DNA from: Gimesia sp.
Lineage (GTDB): Bacteria > Planctomycetota > Planctomycetia > Planctomycetales > Planctomycetaceae
DNA: 64,000 nt
Reading direction: 5' to 3'
Assembly (NCBI RefSeq): GCF_040219335.1
Contig: NZ_JAVJSQ010000028.1
Coordinates: 151,162-215,161 of the forward strand
Below the pieces are notes generated by a model, which saw only the letters and a program-made list of their open reading frames with translations, had not been told where the DNA came from and did not search any database. Both the position numbers and the translations under genes were made by a program. Positions 46,205 through 54,054 of the stretch are shown here, one piece after another. Within the stretch, counting starts at the first letter, position 1. Each line of letters opens with the position of its first letter.

Positions 46205-46302
46205 GGTGTTGAGATTGCTTCAACCGGTTCAGGTCAGCCGGAAGTACATCATGCATCCTGATTTCGAAACAATACTTGAGATATTGAATAAACCAAATAA
46301 TC

Positions 46303-46851
46303 ATGCATGAACAGCTGATTGAGAGAATCAAAACTTTCACAAAGGCAAAGTCTTCCGTAGACCTGCTCCCTCCCGTCTCATCGGTTATGCTCCAACACAC
46401 CGAACAGCAGCTGGGTTTTTCGCTTCCCACCTTACTCAGCGAGGTTTACCTGCAACTCGCAAACGGCGGTTTCGGGCCCGGGTATGGTGTGATGGGGCTT
46501 GCTGGGGGAGCCACGTCCGACTTTGGCGATCTTCTGGAAACATATCAGCAACTGAAGACCGATCACGAATCGGAAGGGGAAATCTGGCCGCCCGGTCTGC
46601 TCCCCTTCTGCGAATGGGGCGACAATATTTTTTCCTGCGTGGATTGCCACGATCCCCGGCATCTCATCACGACCTTTGATGCTGGCACACTCACGCCGCA
46701 GAACTATTCGCTCACGGAGTTCTTTGAGCTCTGGCTCAACGGCATCGATCTGCTGGACTTTAAACCATCGGCAACCGAAGCGGTAGAAATCACCAACCCC
46801 TTTACCGGCGAGAAAATACGCATCTCCCCACGAAAGCCGGGGGAACGGTAA
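46303..46851 (+). CDS. SMI1/KNR4 (SUKH) family protein
   Basis: 182 aa. Typical SUKH sequence: 'TEQQLGFSLPTLLSEVYLQLANGGFGPGYGVMGLAGG', 'PPGLLPFCEWGDNIFSCVDCHDPRHLITTFDAG' and 'NYSLTEFFELWLNGIDLLDF'. Second SUKH gene of the small-gene row; it differs a lot from the first, so this is not a recent duplication. Likely an orphan immunity-type protein. Confidence 0.85.
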   Translation: MHEQLIERIKTFTKAKSSVDLLPPVSSVMLQHTEQQLGFSLPTLLSEVYLQLANGGFGPGYGVMGLAGGATSDFGDLLETYQQLKTDHESEGEIWPPGLLPFCEWGDNIFSCVDCHDPRHLITTFDAGTLTPQNYSLTEFFELWLNGIDLLDFKPSATEAVEITNPFTGEKIRISPRKPGER

Positions 46852-46861
46852 TCCGGTTCTG

Positions 46862-47122
46862 TCATTTGGATTTCTGTTTCCGATACTTCCAGAAACCAGC
46901 GATGCCGGCCGGAATCCAGCCCAGAAACAGGGCGACCAGGAACACTGCTGGAATGGGAGCCATCCCCGGGCTTCCTGCTCCCGGACCGCTGCCTGAGTTG
47001 AGGAAGAACTCAATCAGGATCGCGATACCAATCAGAACAACCCATGTGCCAATCCCCCATAAACAGCCGGCAGCCGCTGGTTTCCATGCTTCGTCGTCTT
47101 GAGATGGGGGAGGGTGACTCAT
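46862..47122 (-). CDS. Small membrane protein, 86 aa
   Basis: Starts at ATG 47122, whose first base is shared with the stop codon of the sulfatase upstream (TAATG), so translation is probably coupled. Two membrane segments (about residues 20-42 and 55-75) with a Gly/Pro-rich loop and a basic tail 'FWKYRKQKSK'. No family recognised. A longer reading from 47197 would run into the sulfatase gene and is rejected. Confidence 0.65.
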   Translation of the reverse strand: MSHPPPSQDDEAWKPAAAGCLWGIGTWVVLIGIAILIEFFLNSGSGPGAGSPGMAPIPAVFLVALFLGWIPAGIAGFWKYRKQKSK

Positions 47123-48549
47123 TACTTCCGCCGCTCCGGATTCTCCTGTGGAAAACTCGCATCGACGCCTTTCAGCCAGGCGTGCAACTGATTCCACAAC
47201 TGTTGTGCCTGCTCTGGTTTCTCCGCTGACAGATCGGTCGTCTCTGACGGATCCCGGCTGAGGTCATACAGCTCATTGCGATCGTCTTCGTAGTAATGAA
47301 TCAGCTTCCAGTTCCCGGCCCGCATTGCGCTGGCGGGCGTGGTCGTGGGATAGTAATGCGGGTAATGAAAGTGCAGTCGGTCGCGTTTCAGTTTCTGTGT
47401 GGAACCGGTGAGCAGCGGCTTCAGCGAAACCCCGTCCCGCTGCTCCTGGTCTGCTTCCAGTTCCAGCAGATCGATCAGGGTCGGATACAGGTCAGACGTC
47501 ACTACCGGCTCTCCACAGACGCTGTCCGCAGTCGTCACGCCCGGCCAGCGGACGAGCAGGGGAATGCGGATCCCCCCTTCATACAGCGACCCTTTCCCGG
47601 AACGAAGTGGGTGATTGTTCGTGACCGTCTTGCCTTCATACTGGTTGATGAAACCGCCGTTGTCCGACATCAGAAGCACCGCGGTCCTGTCGTCCAGTTT
47701 CAACTCTTCCAGCGTTTTCAGAATCCGGCCCACGTTCTCATCCAGGCTGGCCACCATCGCCGCATACTCGGCGTTCTGCCAGGGAGAGTCCGGCTGGATT
47801 TTTTTCTCGTACGCTTTCACCACATACGGCTTCCCCTCGATGGGTGTGTGCACCGTGTGATAAGCCATGTTCAGAAAAAAGGGACGCTTACCGTTAGCCG
47901 ACGACTTCAGCAGGCGGATCGCTTCGTCCGTCAGCCGATCGGTCAGGTAGTCGTCTTTGTCACTCCGCTCCAGCACACCCGGCACATAGCGAAACTCGTG
48001 TCCGTAATGTCTGTCCCCGGCAAAGGGATAAAAGAACGTCTGCGGTGCGCCCCACAGTGTGCCGCCGATGTTGACTTCAAAGCCGTGACTCTCAGGATAA
48101 AAGCCCGCTTCGCCCAGATGCCATTTGCCGACGTGCAGCGTCCGGTAACCTGCCTGGTGCAGCCGTTCGGCGATGGTGGTTTCATCGTGCGTCAGGTTGG
48201 GCAGCGACTTCCCTTCGATCAGCGGCCGCTTTGTTTTGCGGTGCGACTTGGCCTGTTCATGCCAGACGGTCATCTTCAGTCGGGCCGGGTTCTTTCCCGT
48301 CATCAGCGAAGCCCGCGTCGGACTGCAGACCGGCGAAGCCGCGTACGCCTGCGTGAACTTCATGCTCTCTTGCGCCAGTCGATCAATGTGCGGCGTCTGA
48401 TGCAACGTATTCCCGTAACAGGCCAGGTCGTGGGCGCCGAGATCATCGACGATGATATAGACCACATTCAACGGTGCCGCGGTCACAACCATCGGCATGC
48501 TCAGCAGTAACACCACAAACCAGAACACTCTCCCGGCGAAGCGCACCAT
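47122..48549 (-). CDS. Exported sulfatase
   Basis: 475-aa arylsulfatase-type enzyme. Signal peptide (FVVLLLSMPMVVTA), metal-binding 'VVYIIVDDLGAHDLACYGN' (two Asp), and the CSPTR motif with Cys75, which must be converted to formylglycine. Other features: 'TLHVGKWHLG' (Lys/His), 'VLLMSDNGG' (Asp/Asn ligands) and 'GSLYEGGIRIPLLVRWPG'. Removes sulfate esters from glycans in planctomycetes. GAGGAG six bases before the start. The neighbouring genes do not point to a particular glycan. Confidence 0.95.
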   Translation of the reverse strand: MVRFAGRVFWFVVLLLSMPMVVTAAPLNVVYIIVDDLGAHDLACYGNTLHQTPHIDRLAQESMKFTQAYAASPVCSPTRASLMTGKNPARLKMTVWHEQAKSHRKTKRPLIEGKSLPNLTHDETTIAERLHQAGYRTLHVGKWHLGEAGFYPESHGFEVNIGGTLWGAPQTFFYPFAGDRHYGHEFRYVPGVLERSDKDDYLTDRLTDEAIRLLKSSANGKRPFFLNMAYHTVHTPIEGKPYVVKAYEKKIQPDSPWQNAEYAAMVASLDENVGRILKTLEELKLDDRTAVLLMSDNGGFINQYEGKTVTNNHPLRSGKGSLYEGGIRIPLLVRWPGVTTADSVCGEPVVTSDLYPTLIDLLELEADQEQRDGVSLKPLLTGSTQKLKRDRLHFHYPHYYPTTTPASAMRAGNWKLIHYYEDDRNELYDLSRDPSETTDLSAEKPEQAQQLWNQLHAWLKGVDASFPQENPERRK

Positions 48550-48750
48550 CGGGGACTCCTCTGTCGTTTACATAACTCGTTGAAAAGAAAGTCAATTCAG
48601 CAGCAATCTGAATTTTAACCGAACTTGGAGTGGTTCGCGAATGAAATGACAACGAGCGCCCGCTCTCTGACAATTCATTTGGTGACAGATCAGCAAGCAG
48701 GCTGCGCGGTCAGAAACCAGTATTTCCACCAGATCGGGCCGATCAGGCAC

Positions 48751-48765
48751 TGGCATGTGTTTTGC
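48751..48765 (+). promoter_or_regulatory. Sigma-54 (-24/-12) promoter
   Basis: TGGCATGTGTTTTGC matches the sigma-54 consensus TGGCACG-N4-TTGC, with exactly ten bases between GG and GC. A perfect palindrome GACAG-T-CTGTC at 48766-48776 and a TCTGT/ACAGA pair at 48771-48783 lie at the expected start of transcription, and a GCGGC/GCCGC hairpin is at 48791-48804. The lipoprotein gene begins 78 bases downstream. Confidence 0.65.
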
Positions 48766-48842
48766 GACAGTCTGTCACACAGAGGCGATTGCGGCTGTAG
48801 CCGCTTTAAAAAGAATCCCTCACCAACAAAAAGGAGAACGCC

Positions 48843-49310
48843 ATGAAATATGTAACCCCCTGTTGTCTGTGTCTCAGTCTGTTCCTGGTCGCTTGTGCGA
48901 ACGAGGATACTTCTGAAACGGTCGTCGTGAAAAAACCGATCACTGACCCGGTAACCGAAGAGGACGTTTCTAAGGAATTCGGCGAAGCTTACGACACCAC
49001 TAAAAAGTTCACGCAGCAGAAGCACGATGAATACGCGGCCAAGCTGGATGAACAGCTCAAAGAACTGAACGTCAAAATCGATCAACTGCAGGAAAAAGGC
49101 AGCGATCTGAAAGATGACGCGAAAGTCAAATGGAACGAGCAGATGGACGAATTGAAAGTCCAGCGCGACCACGTAAGTGAGAAACTCGAAGAGTTTAATG
49201 ACGCCTCTGCGGATGCCTGGGAAGGTCTCAAACAGGATCTGGATACCGCCTGGGAAAATCTGGAGAACTCCTTCGATAATGCTGAGAATGAAATTGACGA
49301 GGAAGTTTAA
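48843..49310 (+). CDS. Coiled-coil lipoprotein, 155 aa
   Basis: Type II signal peptide with lipobox ending at Cys19 (MKYVTPCCLCLSLFLVACAN), then an almost entirely alpha-helical, highly charged chain (about residues 45-150) with heptad-like Leu and Ile spacing and an acidic end. The 11-residue periodicity recalls apolipoprotein/LEA-like or tail-fibre-like helices. AAGGAGAA four bases before the ATG is a strong ribosome-binding site. The sigma-54-type promoter upstream suggests it is made on demand, for example in envelope stress. Function not known. Confidence 0.75.
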   Translation: MKYVTPCCLCLSLFLVACANEDTSETVVVKKPITDPVTEEDVSKEFGEAYDTTKKFTQQKHDEYAAKLDEQLKELNVKIDQLQEKGSDLKDDAKVKWNEQMDELKVQRDHVSEKLEEFNDASADAWEGLKQDLDTAWENLENSFDNAENEIDEEV

Positions 49311-49378
49311 CAGGAACTTCCGGAGACACCCGCTGGTCTCCCGTTGCGGTAGCTCAAAAGTGCAGGCGGAAGATCAGG

Positions 49379-50155
49379 GTGTCCTCTCTTGAAAGGGACA
49401 ATGTGCAGAGAGACTCACTCCGCTTTGTGTCATACAATATTCATTCGTGTCGCTCAGCCAGGCTGGAACCGTCTCTGGATGATGTGGTGAATGTGCTTGG
49501 TGATGCTCAGCCGGACGTGGTCGCTCTGCAGGAAGTGGATGTAGACTGCCCCCGCACAGATCAAATTCATCAGGCGGAAGAGATCGGTCGGAGGCTGGAG
49601 ATGACGCCACACTTTTTCAGTCTGGTGGACTGGACTCAGTTTCAAAGTCGACATGAAAAGCAGGGGCGCTACGGGTTGGCTTTTCTGTCGCGTAAAGACT
49701 TACGGCTGATTGATTCCCGGGAGTTTCACCTGCCCCTGCTGAGCCCGTTAAGCGAGCCGCGGGGTGTCTTTCAAATCCAGGCAGAGTGGCAGGGGAAATC
49801 GATTTCGATCCTGAACACGCATTTGAGCGTGCACCGCCGGGAAAATCTGCTCCAGATGCAAGCTTTGTGTGAGTTGATTCAACAGACCGGTACCGAACAT
49901 GAGGCATCGATCCTGCTGGGAGACTTTAATACAACCGGACAGTCGCGGGCGATCAGGAGGCTTCGTACCCTGCTGTCAGAGTGCATTCCGACAGGAAAGC
50001 CGCGTGCCACTTTCCCCAGCCGTTTTCCATTGCTACAATTAGATCGTATTTTCACGGGTGGGGCTCTGAAGCCTCAGCCCAGCCAGGTACTCGCCTCTCC
50101 AGGCGCGCGTCAAGCCTCTGATCATTTTCCTGTTAAAGTGGAATTAAAACTCTGA
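49379..50155 (+). CDS. Endonuclease/exonuclease/phosphatase-family protein, 258 aa
   Basis: EEP fold with 'LRFVSYNIHSCRSARLEPSLDDVVNVLGDAQPDVVALQEVDVDC' (Asn and Glu ligands), 'GRYGLAFLSRKDLRLIDSREFHLP', 'ISILNTHLSVHRRENLLQMQALCEL', 'SILLGDFNTTGQSRAIRRL' and the terminal 'QASDHFPVKVEL'. No signal peptide. GTG start with GGAAGA upstream. Ends two bases before the phospholipase-D-family gene, so the two are an operon; such pairs are seen in other bacteria and suggest a shared role in phosphodiester or phospholipid metabolism. Confidence 0.9.
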   Translation: MSSLERDNVQRDSLRFVSYNIHSCRSARLEPSLDDVVNVLGDAQPDVVALQEVDVDCPRTDQIHQAEEIGRRLEMTPHFFSLVDWTQFQSRHEKQGRYGLAFLSRKDLRLIDSREFHLPLLSPLSEPRGVFQIQAEWQGKSISILNTHLSVHRRENLLQMQALCELIQQTGTEHEASILLGDFNTTGQSRAIRRLRTLLSECIPTGKPRATFPSRFPLLQLDRIFTGGALKPQPSQVLASPGARQASDHFPVKVELKL

Positions 50156-50156
50156 T

Positions 50157-51785
50157 ATGAGTCGAAGCAGTTCGGCCTCTTCCGTGCTTTCCTCTTTTCT
50201 GGTTCCCGCCAGCGAGCATCGATGCATACCGCTGAGCGAAGGGCTTTCCGCATTTGACTGCCGCAAACGACTGATCCGCCACGCGCAGCATCGCATCTGG
50301 TTCAGTACCTTTCTCTGGCGGAATGACCGGGCGGGAAACTTCCTGGTCAACGAACTCGAACGCCGTGCCCGGGAAGGTGTGGAAGTACGGATCCTGCTCG
50401 ACCATTGGGTCACGCTGCAATCAGAAGACTCAATTTTACCACGCCTGCGTCAGCTCGCAGATTCGAGTGATGTTGAAGTACGGCTGTTTAACCCCGTTGT
50501 AGAGAAGATGGAACCCGGGGATGTGGAAGTCATGTGGGCGGCGGCGCTTTCAGGCGACACGTTGAACCGCCGGATGCACGGTAAAATCGCCTTGTTTGAC
50601 GATGCCTGCGTCATCCTGGGAGGCCGAAATCTGGGTGACGAGTATTTCGACATGCACCGTTTCCGCTGTTTTACCGATACGGAAATTCTGGTCAGCGGTC
50701 CCGTCGTCCCCGAAGCACACGACGCATTTGCCCGCTTCTGGGATCACGATCTGAGTGTGAACCTGCTGGATTTCGCAACGGAGCAAGAGGATGCCACGGC
50801 ACCGTCTGATTCTGATGCCGCTTCTAATCTGCCGGAACCTTTTTCAACCATCGCAGCAGAGTGTTGCCCCGACTATACCGCGCGCATTTTTGAGCCCCGC
50901 TCGATCGAATTCTGTTATGATCAGCCTCGTGTCGACACCCGGTTACCGGACGAGACGGGGAACTGGCTGGAAGAGGCTCTGGCCTCAGCCCGGAAAAGCA
51001 TTCATCTCACTTCGCCGATTACGATCTTTCCTCTTTCGTGGTTCGAGCGACTGGAAAAACTGCGTGAGCAAAACGACGGGTTTCTGCTCTCGATTGTTAC
51101 AAACAGCCTGGTTTCCACAGACAACCTTTACACCTATGCGGCGGGACTCAAACAACGAAAAAAGCTGATCAACTTGTTCCACGCCTCTCTGCATGAAATT
51201 CGTGCGGTTCCTGAAGATGTGGCTGAAGTTATTCCCAGCTTTCCAAGGCTTGCTGATGAGAATCAGAAAACGGACGAACAGCCAGCCTCCGGCTTTGGAG
51301 CCAATCCCTTTGAGTATGAGCAACTCCACACGACCCTGCACTGCAAGTATTTCATCATTGATGGCACAAAGACAGTACTTGGCTCACCCAATCTGGATCC
51401 CCGTTCGTTGTATATCAACACGGAACTGCTGCTGCTGATCGAAGATGAAGCACTCAGCCAGTATTATCTGGAGCACCATAATCGGTTGCGGTATAACACG
51501 AACAGCTGGATCGTCGCCCGTCGACCGGACGAAACGCTCTGGACCCGCTTAACGGGGCTGATTTCGTTCAAGCAGCCACGCGATGACGCCATCGGAGCGC
51601 ATCGACCCGGCTACTGCTTCACCCCCGGGGAAGGCACCGTCAAAGAAATCCCCGATCCCCTGGCCGCCGATTTCTACGAACGCTACCAGGCCTGCGGCGT
51701 CTATCCGGGAATCAACGATTCCGACGAAAAAGTGGAACTCTTCCTGACCGAGAATCTGTCCTATCTGTTTCGCGATTCGCTGTAG
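50157..51785 (+). CDS. Phospholipase-D-family protein (cardiolipin-synthase-like)
   Basis: 542 aa with two HKD motifs: 'MHGKIALFDDACVILGGRNLGDEYF' (His near 141) and 'HCKYFIIDGTKTVLGSPNLDPRS' (His near 395). The 'RLIRHAQHRIWFSTFLWRNDRAGNFLVNELERRAREGVEVRILLDHW' start is typical of bacterial cardiolipin synthases that lack N-terminal membrane helices (ClsB/ClsC-like). Its immediate partner is an EEP-family gene. The stop lies 18 bases before the left 24-bp repeat of the TcmP island, so the gene is intact and outside the insert. Confidence 0.9.
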   Translation: MSRSSSASSVLSSFLVPASEHRCIPLSEGLSAFDCRKRLIRHAQHRIWFSTFLWRNDRAGNFLVNELERRAREGVEVRILLDHWVTLQSEDSILPRLRQLADSSDVEVRLFNPVVEKMEPGDVEVMWAAALSGDTLNRRMHGKIALFDDACVILGGRNLGDEYFDMHRFRCFTDTEILVSGPVVPEAHDAFARFWDHDLSVNLLDFATEQEDATAPSDSDAASNLPEPFSTIAAECCPDYTARIFEPRSIEFCYDQPRVDTRLPDETGNWLEEALASARKSIHLTSPITIFPLSWFERLEKLREQNDGFLLSIVTNSLVSTDNLYTYAAGLKQRKKLINLFHASLHEIRAVPEDVAEVIPSFPRLADENQKTDEQPASGFGANPFEYEQLHTTLHCKYFIIDGTKTVLGSPNLDPRSLYINTELLLLIEDEALSQYYLEHHNRLRYNTNSWIVARRPDETLWTRLTGLISFKQPRDDAIGAHRPGYCFTPGEGTVKEIPDPLAADFYERYQACGVYPGINDSDEKVELFLTENLSYLFRDSL

Positions 51786-51803
51786 GAGATCGCGCTAAGC
51801 AGA

Positions 51804-51827
51804 TCACTCATCAAAGTGCGATTTCTT
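51804..51827. repeat. Attachment-type direct repeat, left copy (24 bp)
   Basis: Perfect copy of 54031-54054. On the minus strand it reads as codons for KKSHFDE plus TGA, the exact 3' end of uvrC, though no uvrC coding sequence adjoins it. Bases on both sides differ from those of the other copy, so the identity is exactly 24 bp. Confidence 0.9.
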
Positions 51828-52156
51828 TAGAGCAAGTAATTCCAAGTTACCGTAACTTTGATTAATGCTGTAGCTGAACAAGCTGGAATACTTACTTAAA
51901 AAAACTGTGTTTTGTTGCGACAGATTGTCCAAGTGTATGTAGTCAGTAACTTCTTCATTTACCATTACAAAGACGTCACATTTCAATAATGAAAAACAGG
52001 CTCTTAATAATACAATTACATACAATCTGTAGTCTCAAAATATATTTATTGGCATTTTTAGTCTTCTATTAAAACAGTGCATATAATAACATTAAGAGAC
52101 GTGGTCAATTGTATATTTTGCGGTCGTTGATAATTGTTGTGAGGAACTTTCGAGAA
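51828..52156. other. Non-coding left arm of the island
   Basis: AT-rich, without a credible gene. It holds a perfect 7-bp inverted repeat with one-base centre (51844-51858), which could be a recombinase arm or regulator site, and a good -10 box TATAAT at 52082-52087 with only a weak -35, a plausible promoter for the two-gene operon. Confidence 0.45.
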
Positions 52157-53260
52157 ATGTCAAAGAATTTTTTCACTGAATCCTTAGAGCAATCTGTAAT
52201 CAAAACTTCAATAGTCTCAAAGTACTTCAGTGTTTGGGCTAAAGTTATAAAGAGAGCCGTCATTCAAAAAAATTCAAAGCTAGCTTATATCGATCTGTTT
52301 GCTGGTCCGGGGCGATATAATGATGGAACAAAGTCAACGCCACTGTTGGTTTTGGAACAAGCGATTGAAGATGATTTCTTACGGGAAAGATTAGTTACAA
52401 TATTTAATGATAAAGAGGGAACTTCTACAGATAAATTAGCTGATGAAATTAAAAAGCTACCCGGCGTCGAAAATTTAAAGTACAGACCAACTATTTACAC
52501 AGGTGAAGTTGGTGAAGATATCGTAAAGATCTTTGAGAAAACTAGGCTCGTTCCTACTTTTTTCTTTGTTGACCCTTGGGGATATAAAGGACTATCACTC
52601 CAATTAATTAATTCTGTTCTTAAGCATTGGGGATGCGATTGCGTTTTTTTCTTTAATTATAATCGCATAAATATGGGTCTAAACAATTCGATAGTAAAGT
52701 CGCATATGGATGCTTTATTTGGTGAGGCACGCGCTGATTTATTAAGACAAGAACTTAACGATTTACGTCCTGAAGACCGCGAACTTACAATCGTGGAGGC
52801 AATAGGTGATGCTTTGCAGGAAATGGGTGGGAAATATGTCTTACCATTTCGTTTTCGAAACAAAAAAGGAGTCAGAACAAGTCATCATTTAATTTTCGTG
52901 TCCAAAAATATTCGTGGGTACGAGATAATGAAAGACATTATGGCAAGAGAAAGCTCTGAGGAAGAACAAGGTGTACCAACATTTGAATACAACCCTTCTA
53001 TAAAAAGCCAAGGTTTACTTTTTGAACTCTCAAGACCACTTGATGATCTAGGAGAGATGTTACTTGATGTGTTTAGTGGCAGAACTATGAAAATGATTGA
53101 TATTTTTAATGAGCATCATGTTGGGAGGCGATTTGTCTCGAAGAATTATAAAGACATTTTAAAGCTCATGGAAAAACAGAATAAAATATCCACAGACCCT
53201 CCAGTTGATAAACGTAAAAAAGGTACTTTCGGCGATAATGTCAAAGTAACTTTTCCATAA
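52157..53260 (+). CDS. tcmP: Three-Cys-motif partner protein TcmP
   Basis: 367 aa, matching the TcmP family, which is defined by its place next to three-Cys-motif (Gp37/Gp68) genes. 'KTSIVSKYFSVWAKVIKRAV' and 'LAYIDLFAGPGRYNDGTKSTPLLVLE' near the N-terminus resemble a Rossmann methyltransferase motif I (DLFAGPG), and 'TFFFVDPWGYKGLSLQLINSVL' resembles the DPP/FxxxG motif IV, so a SAM-dependent methyltransferase-like fold is likely. ATG 52157 is chosen (GAGGAA ten bases upstream); an earlier ATG adds 16 hydrophobic residues. The partner gene follows after nine bases. Role unknown; nucleic-acid modification is an inference. Confidence 0.85.
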   Translation: MSKNFFTESLEQSVIKTSIVSKYFSVWAKVIKRAVIQKNSKLAYIDLFAGPGRYNDGTKSTPLLVLEQAIEDDFLRERLVTIFNDKEGTSTDKLADEIKKLPGVENLKYRPTIYTGEVGEDIVKIFEKTRLVPTFFFVDPWGYKGLSLQLINSVLKHWGCDCVFFFNYNRINMGLNNSIVKSHMDALFGEARADLLRQELNDLRPEDRELTIVEAIGDALQEMGGKYVLPFRFRNKKGVRTSHHLIFVSKNIRGYEIMKDIMARESSEEEQGVPTFEYNPSIKSQGLLFELSRPLDDLGEMLLDVFSGRTMKMIDIFNEHHVGRRFVSKNYKDILKLMEKQNKISTDPPVDKRKKGTFGDNVKVTFP

Positions 53261-53269
53261 GGACATATT

Positions 53270-54001
53270 ATGTCTAAATCGAATATTGAATGGACTGAAT
53301 CAACTTGGAATCCGCTTACAGGTTGTACTAAGGTCAGTCCTGGTTGCAAATTTTGTTATGCAGAGCGTCTTTCAAAACGACTTAATGCCATGGGGCTTAA
53401 GAACTATTCAAACGGATTCAAATTAACTCTCCAACCACAAATGCTTGAACGTCCTTTAAGTTGGAAGAAACCACAAACAATTTTCGTTAATTCTATGAGC
53501 GACTTATTTCATAAAGAGGTTGAAGTTGAATACATTTATCGAATATTCGACGTGATGAGAAGGGCGTATTGGCATCGATTCCAAGTCCTAACCAAGAGAG
53601 CTGATCGACTCGAAGAATTAAGCCCTGTAATTGATTGGCCAGAAAATGTCTGGATGGGAGTGAGTGTTGAGGATCAAGAGTATACTTTCCGTATCGATCA
53701 TCTGAGACACACGAACGCTCATATAAAGTTCCTTTCAATCGAGCCACTTATAGGTCCGATTGATGATCTAGATCTTACAGATATTGATTGGGTGATTGTC
53801 GGTGGAGAATCTGGACCCGGCGCTCGACCAATCCATGAAGAATGGGTCAGAGCAATTCTTAATCAATGTCAAGAAGATAAAGTCCCATTCTTTTTTAAAC
53901 AATGGGGAGGAGTTAATAAAAAGAAAAATGGAAGGTTGCTCGATGGACGAACTTGGGATGAAATGCCGGAAGTCGAGAATATTGAAAAAGCGACATCTTA
54001 G
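53270..54001 (+). CDS. Three-Cys-motif / phage Gp37-Gp68 family protein (DUF5131)
   Basis: 243 aa. The family signature '[22 protein letters not shown]' leads into a CX6CX2C cluster ([12 protein letters not shown], about residues 18-29), which resembles a radical-SAM-type iron-sulfur site with non-standard spacing. Later motifs are '[14 protein letters not shown]', '[14 protein letters not shown]', '[21 protein letters not shown]', '[11 protein letters not shown]' and '[25 protein letters not shown]', all typical of DUF5131. Such genes are common in phages and plasmids. AAGGA seven bases upstream. Forms a tight operon with tcmP. Biochemical reaction unknown. Confidence 0.9.
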   Translation: MSKSNIEWTESTWNPLTGCTKVSPGCKFCYAERLSKRLNAMGLKNYSNGFKLTLQPQMLERPLSWKKPQTIFVNSMSDLFHKEVEVEYIYRIFDVMRRAYWHRFQVLTKRADRLEELSPVIDWPENVWMGVSVEDQEYTFRIDHLRHTNAHIKFLSIEPLIGPIDDLDLTDIDWVIVGGESGPGARPIHEEWVRAILNQCQEDKVPFFFKQWGGVNKKKNGRLLDGRTWDEMPEVENIEKATS

Positions 54002-54030
54002 TTAATTAGAAGGGTAAAGTTTTCTCCCCC

Positions 54031-54054
54031 TCACTCATCAAAGTGCGATTTCTT
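54031..54054. repeat. Attachment-type direct repeat, right copy (24 bp), within uvrC
   Basis: Last eight codons of uvrC including TGA, identical to 51804-51827. This copy is joined to the complete uvrC gene, which makes it the uvrC-proximal junction of the insert. Confidence 0.9.

Larger units (their letters stand above)
51804..54054. mobile_element. 2.2-kb mini-island at the uvrC 3' end carrying TcmP and three-Cys-motif genes
   Basis: The segment between the two 24-bp repeats (2,203 bp, or 2,227 with one repeat) is clearly AT-rich in a GC-rich neighbourhood and carries only two co-directional genes. The repeats, one being the true end of uvrC, are what site-specific integration of a tyrosine-recombinase type leaves at the 3' end of a target gene. 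No integrase, transposase or resolvase is inside, so the element would need to be moved in trans or is the remnant of a larger one. The left 330 bases are non-coding and include a perfect inverted repeat AAGTTAC-C-GTAACTT at 51844-51858. Confidence 0.8.

Noticed and set aside
47296..48510. A 404-codon plus-strand open frame
   Set aside because: Antisense shadow of the sulfatase gene.
51804..52025. A 73-codon minus-strand open frame ending in KKSHFDE
   Set aside because: The last seven codons are just the duplicated uvrC end (left repeat). The rest is AT-rich island DNA with an implausible translation, and there is no ribosome-binding site.
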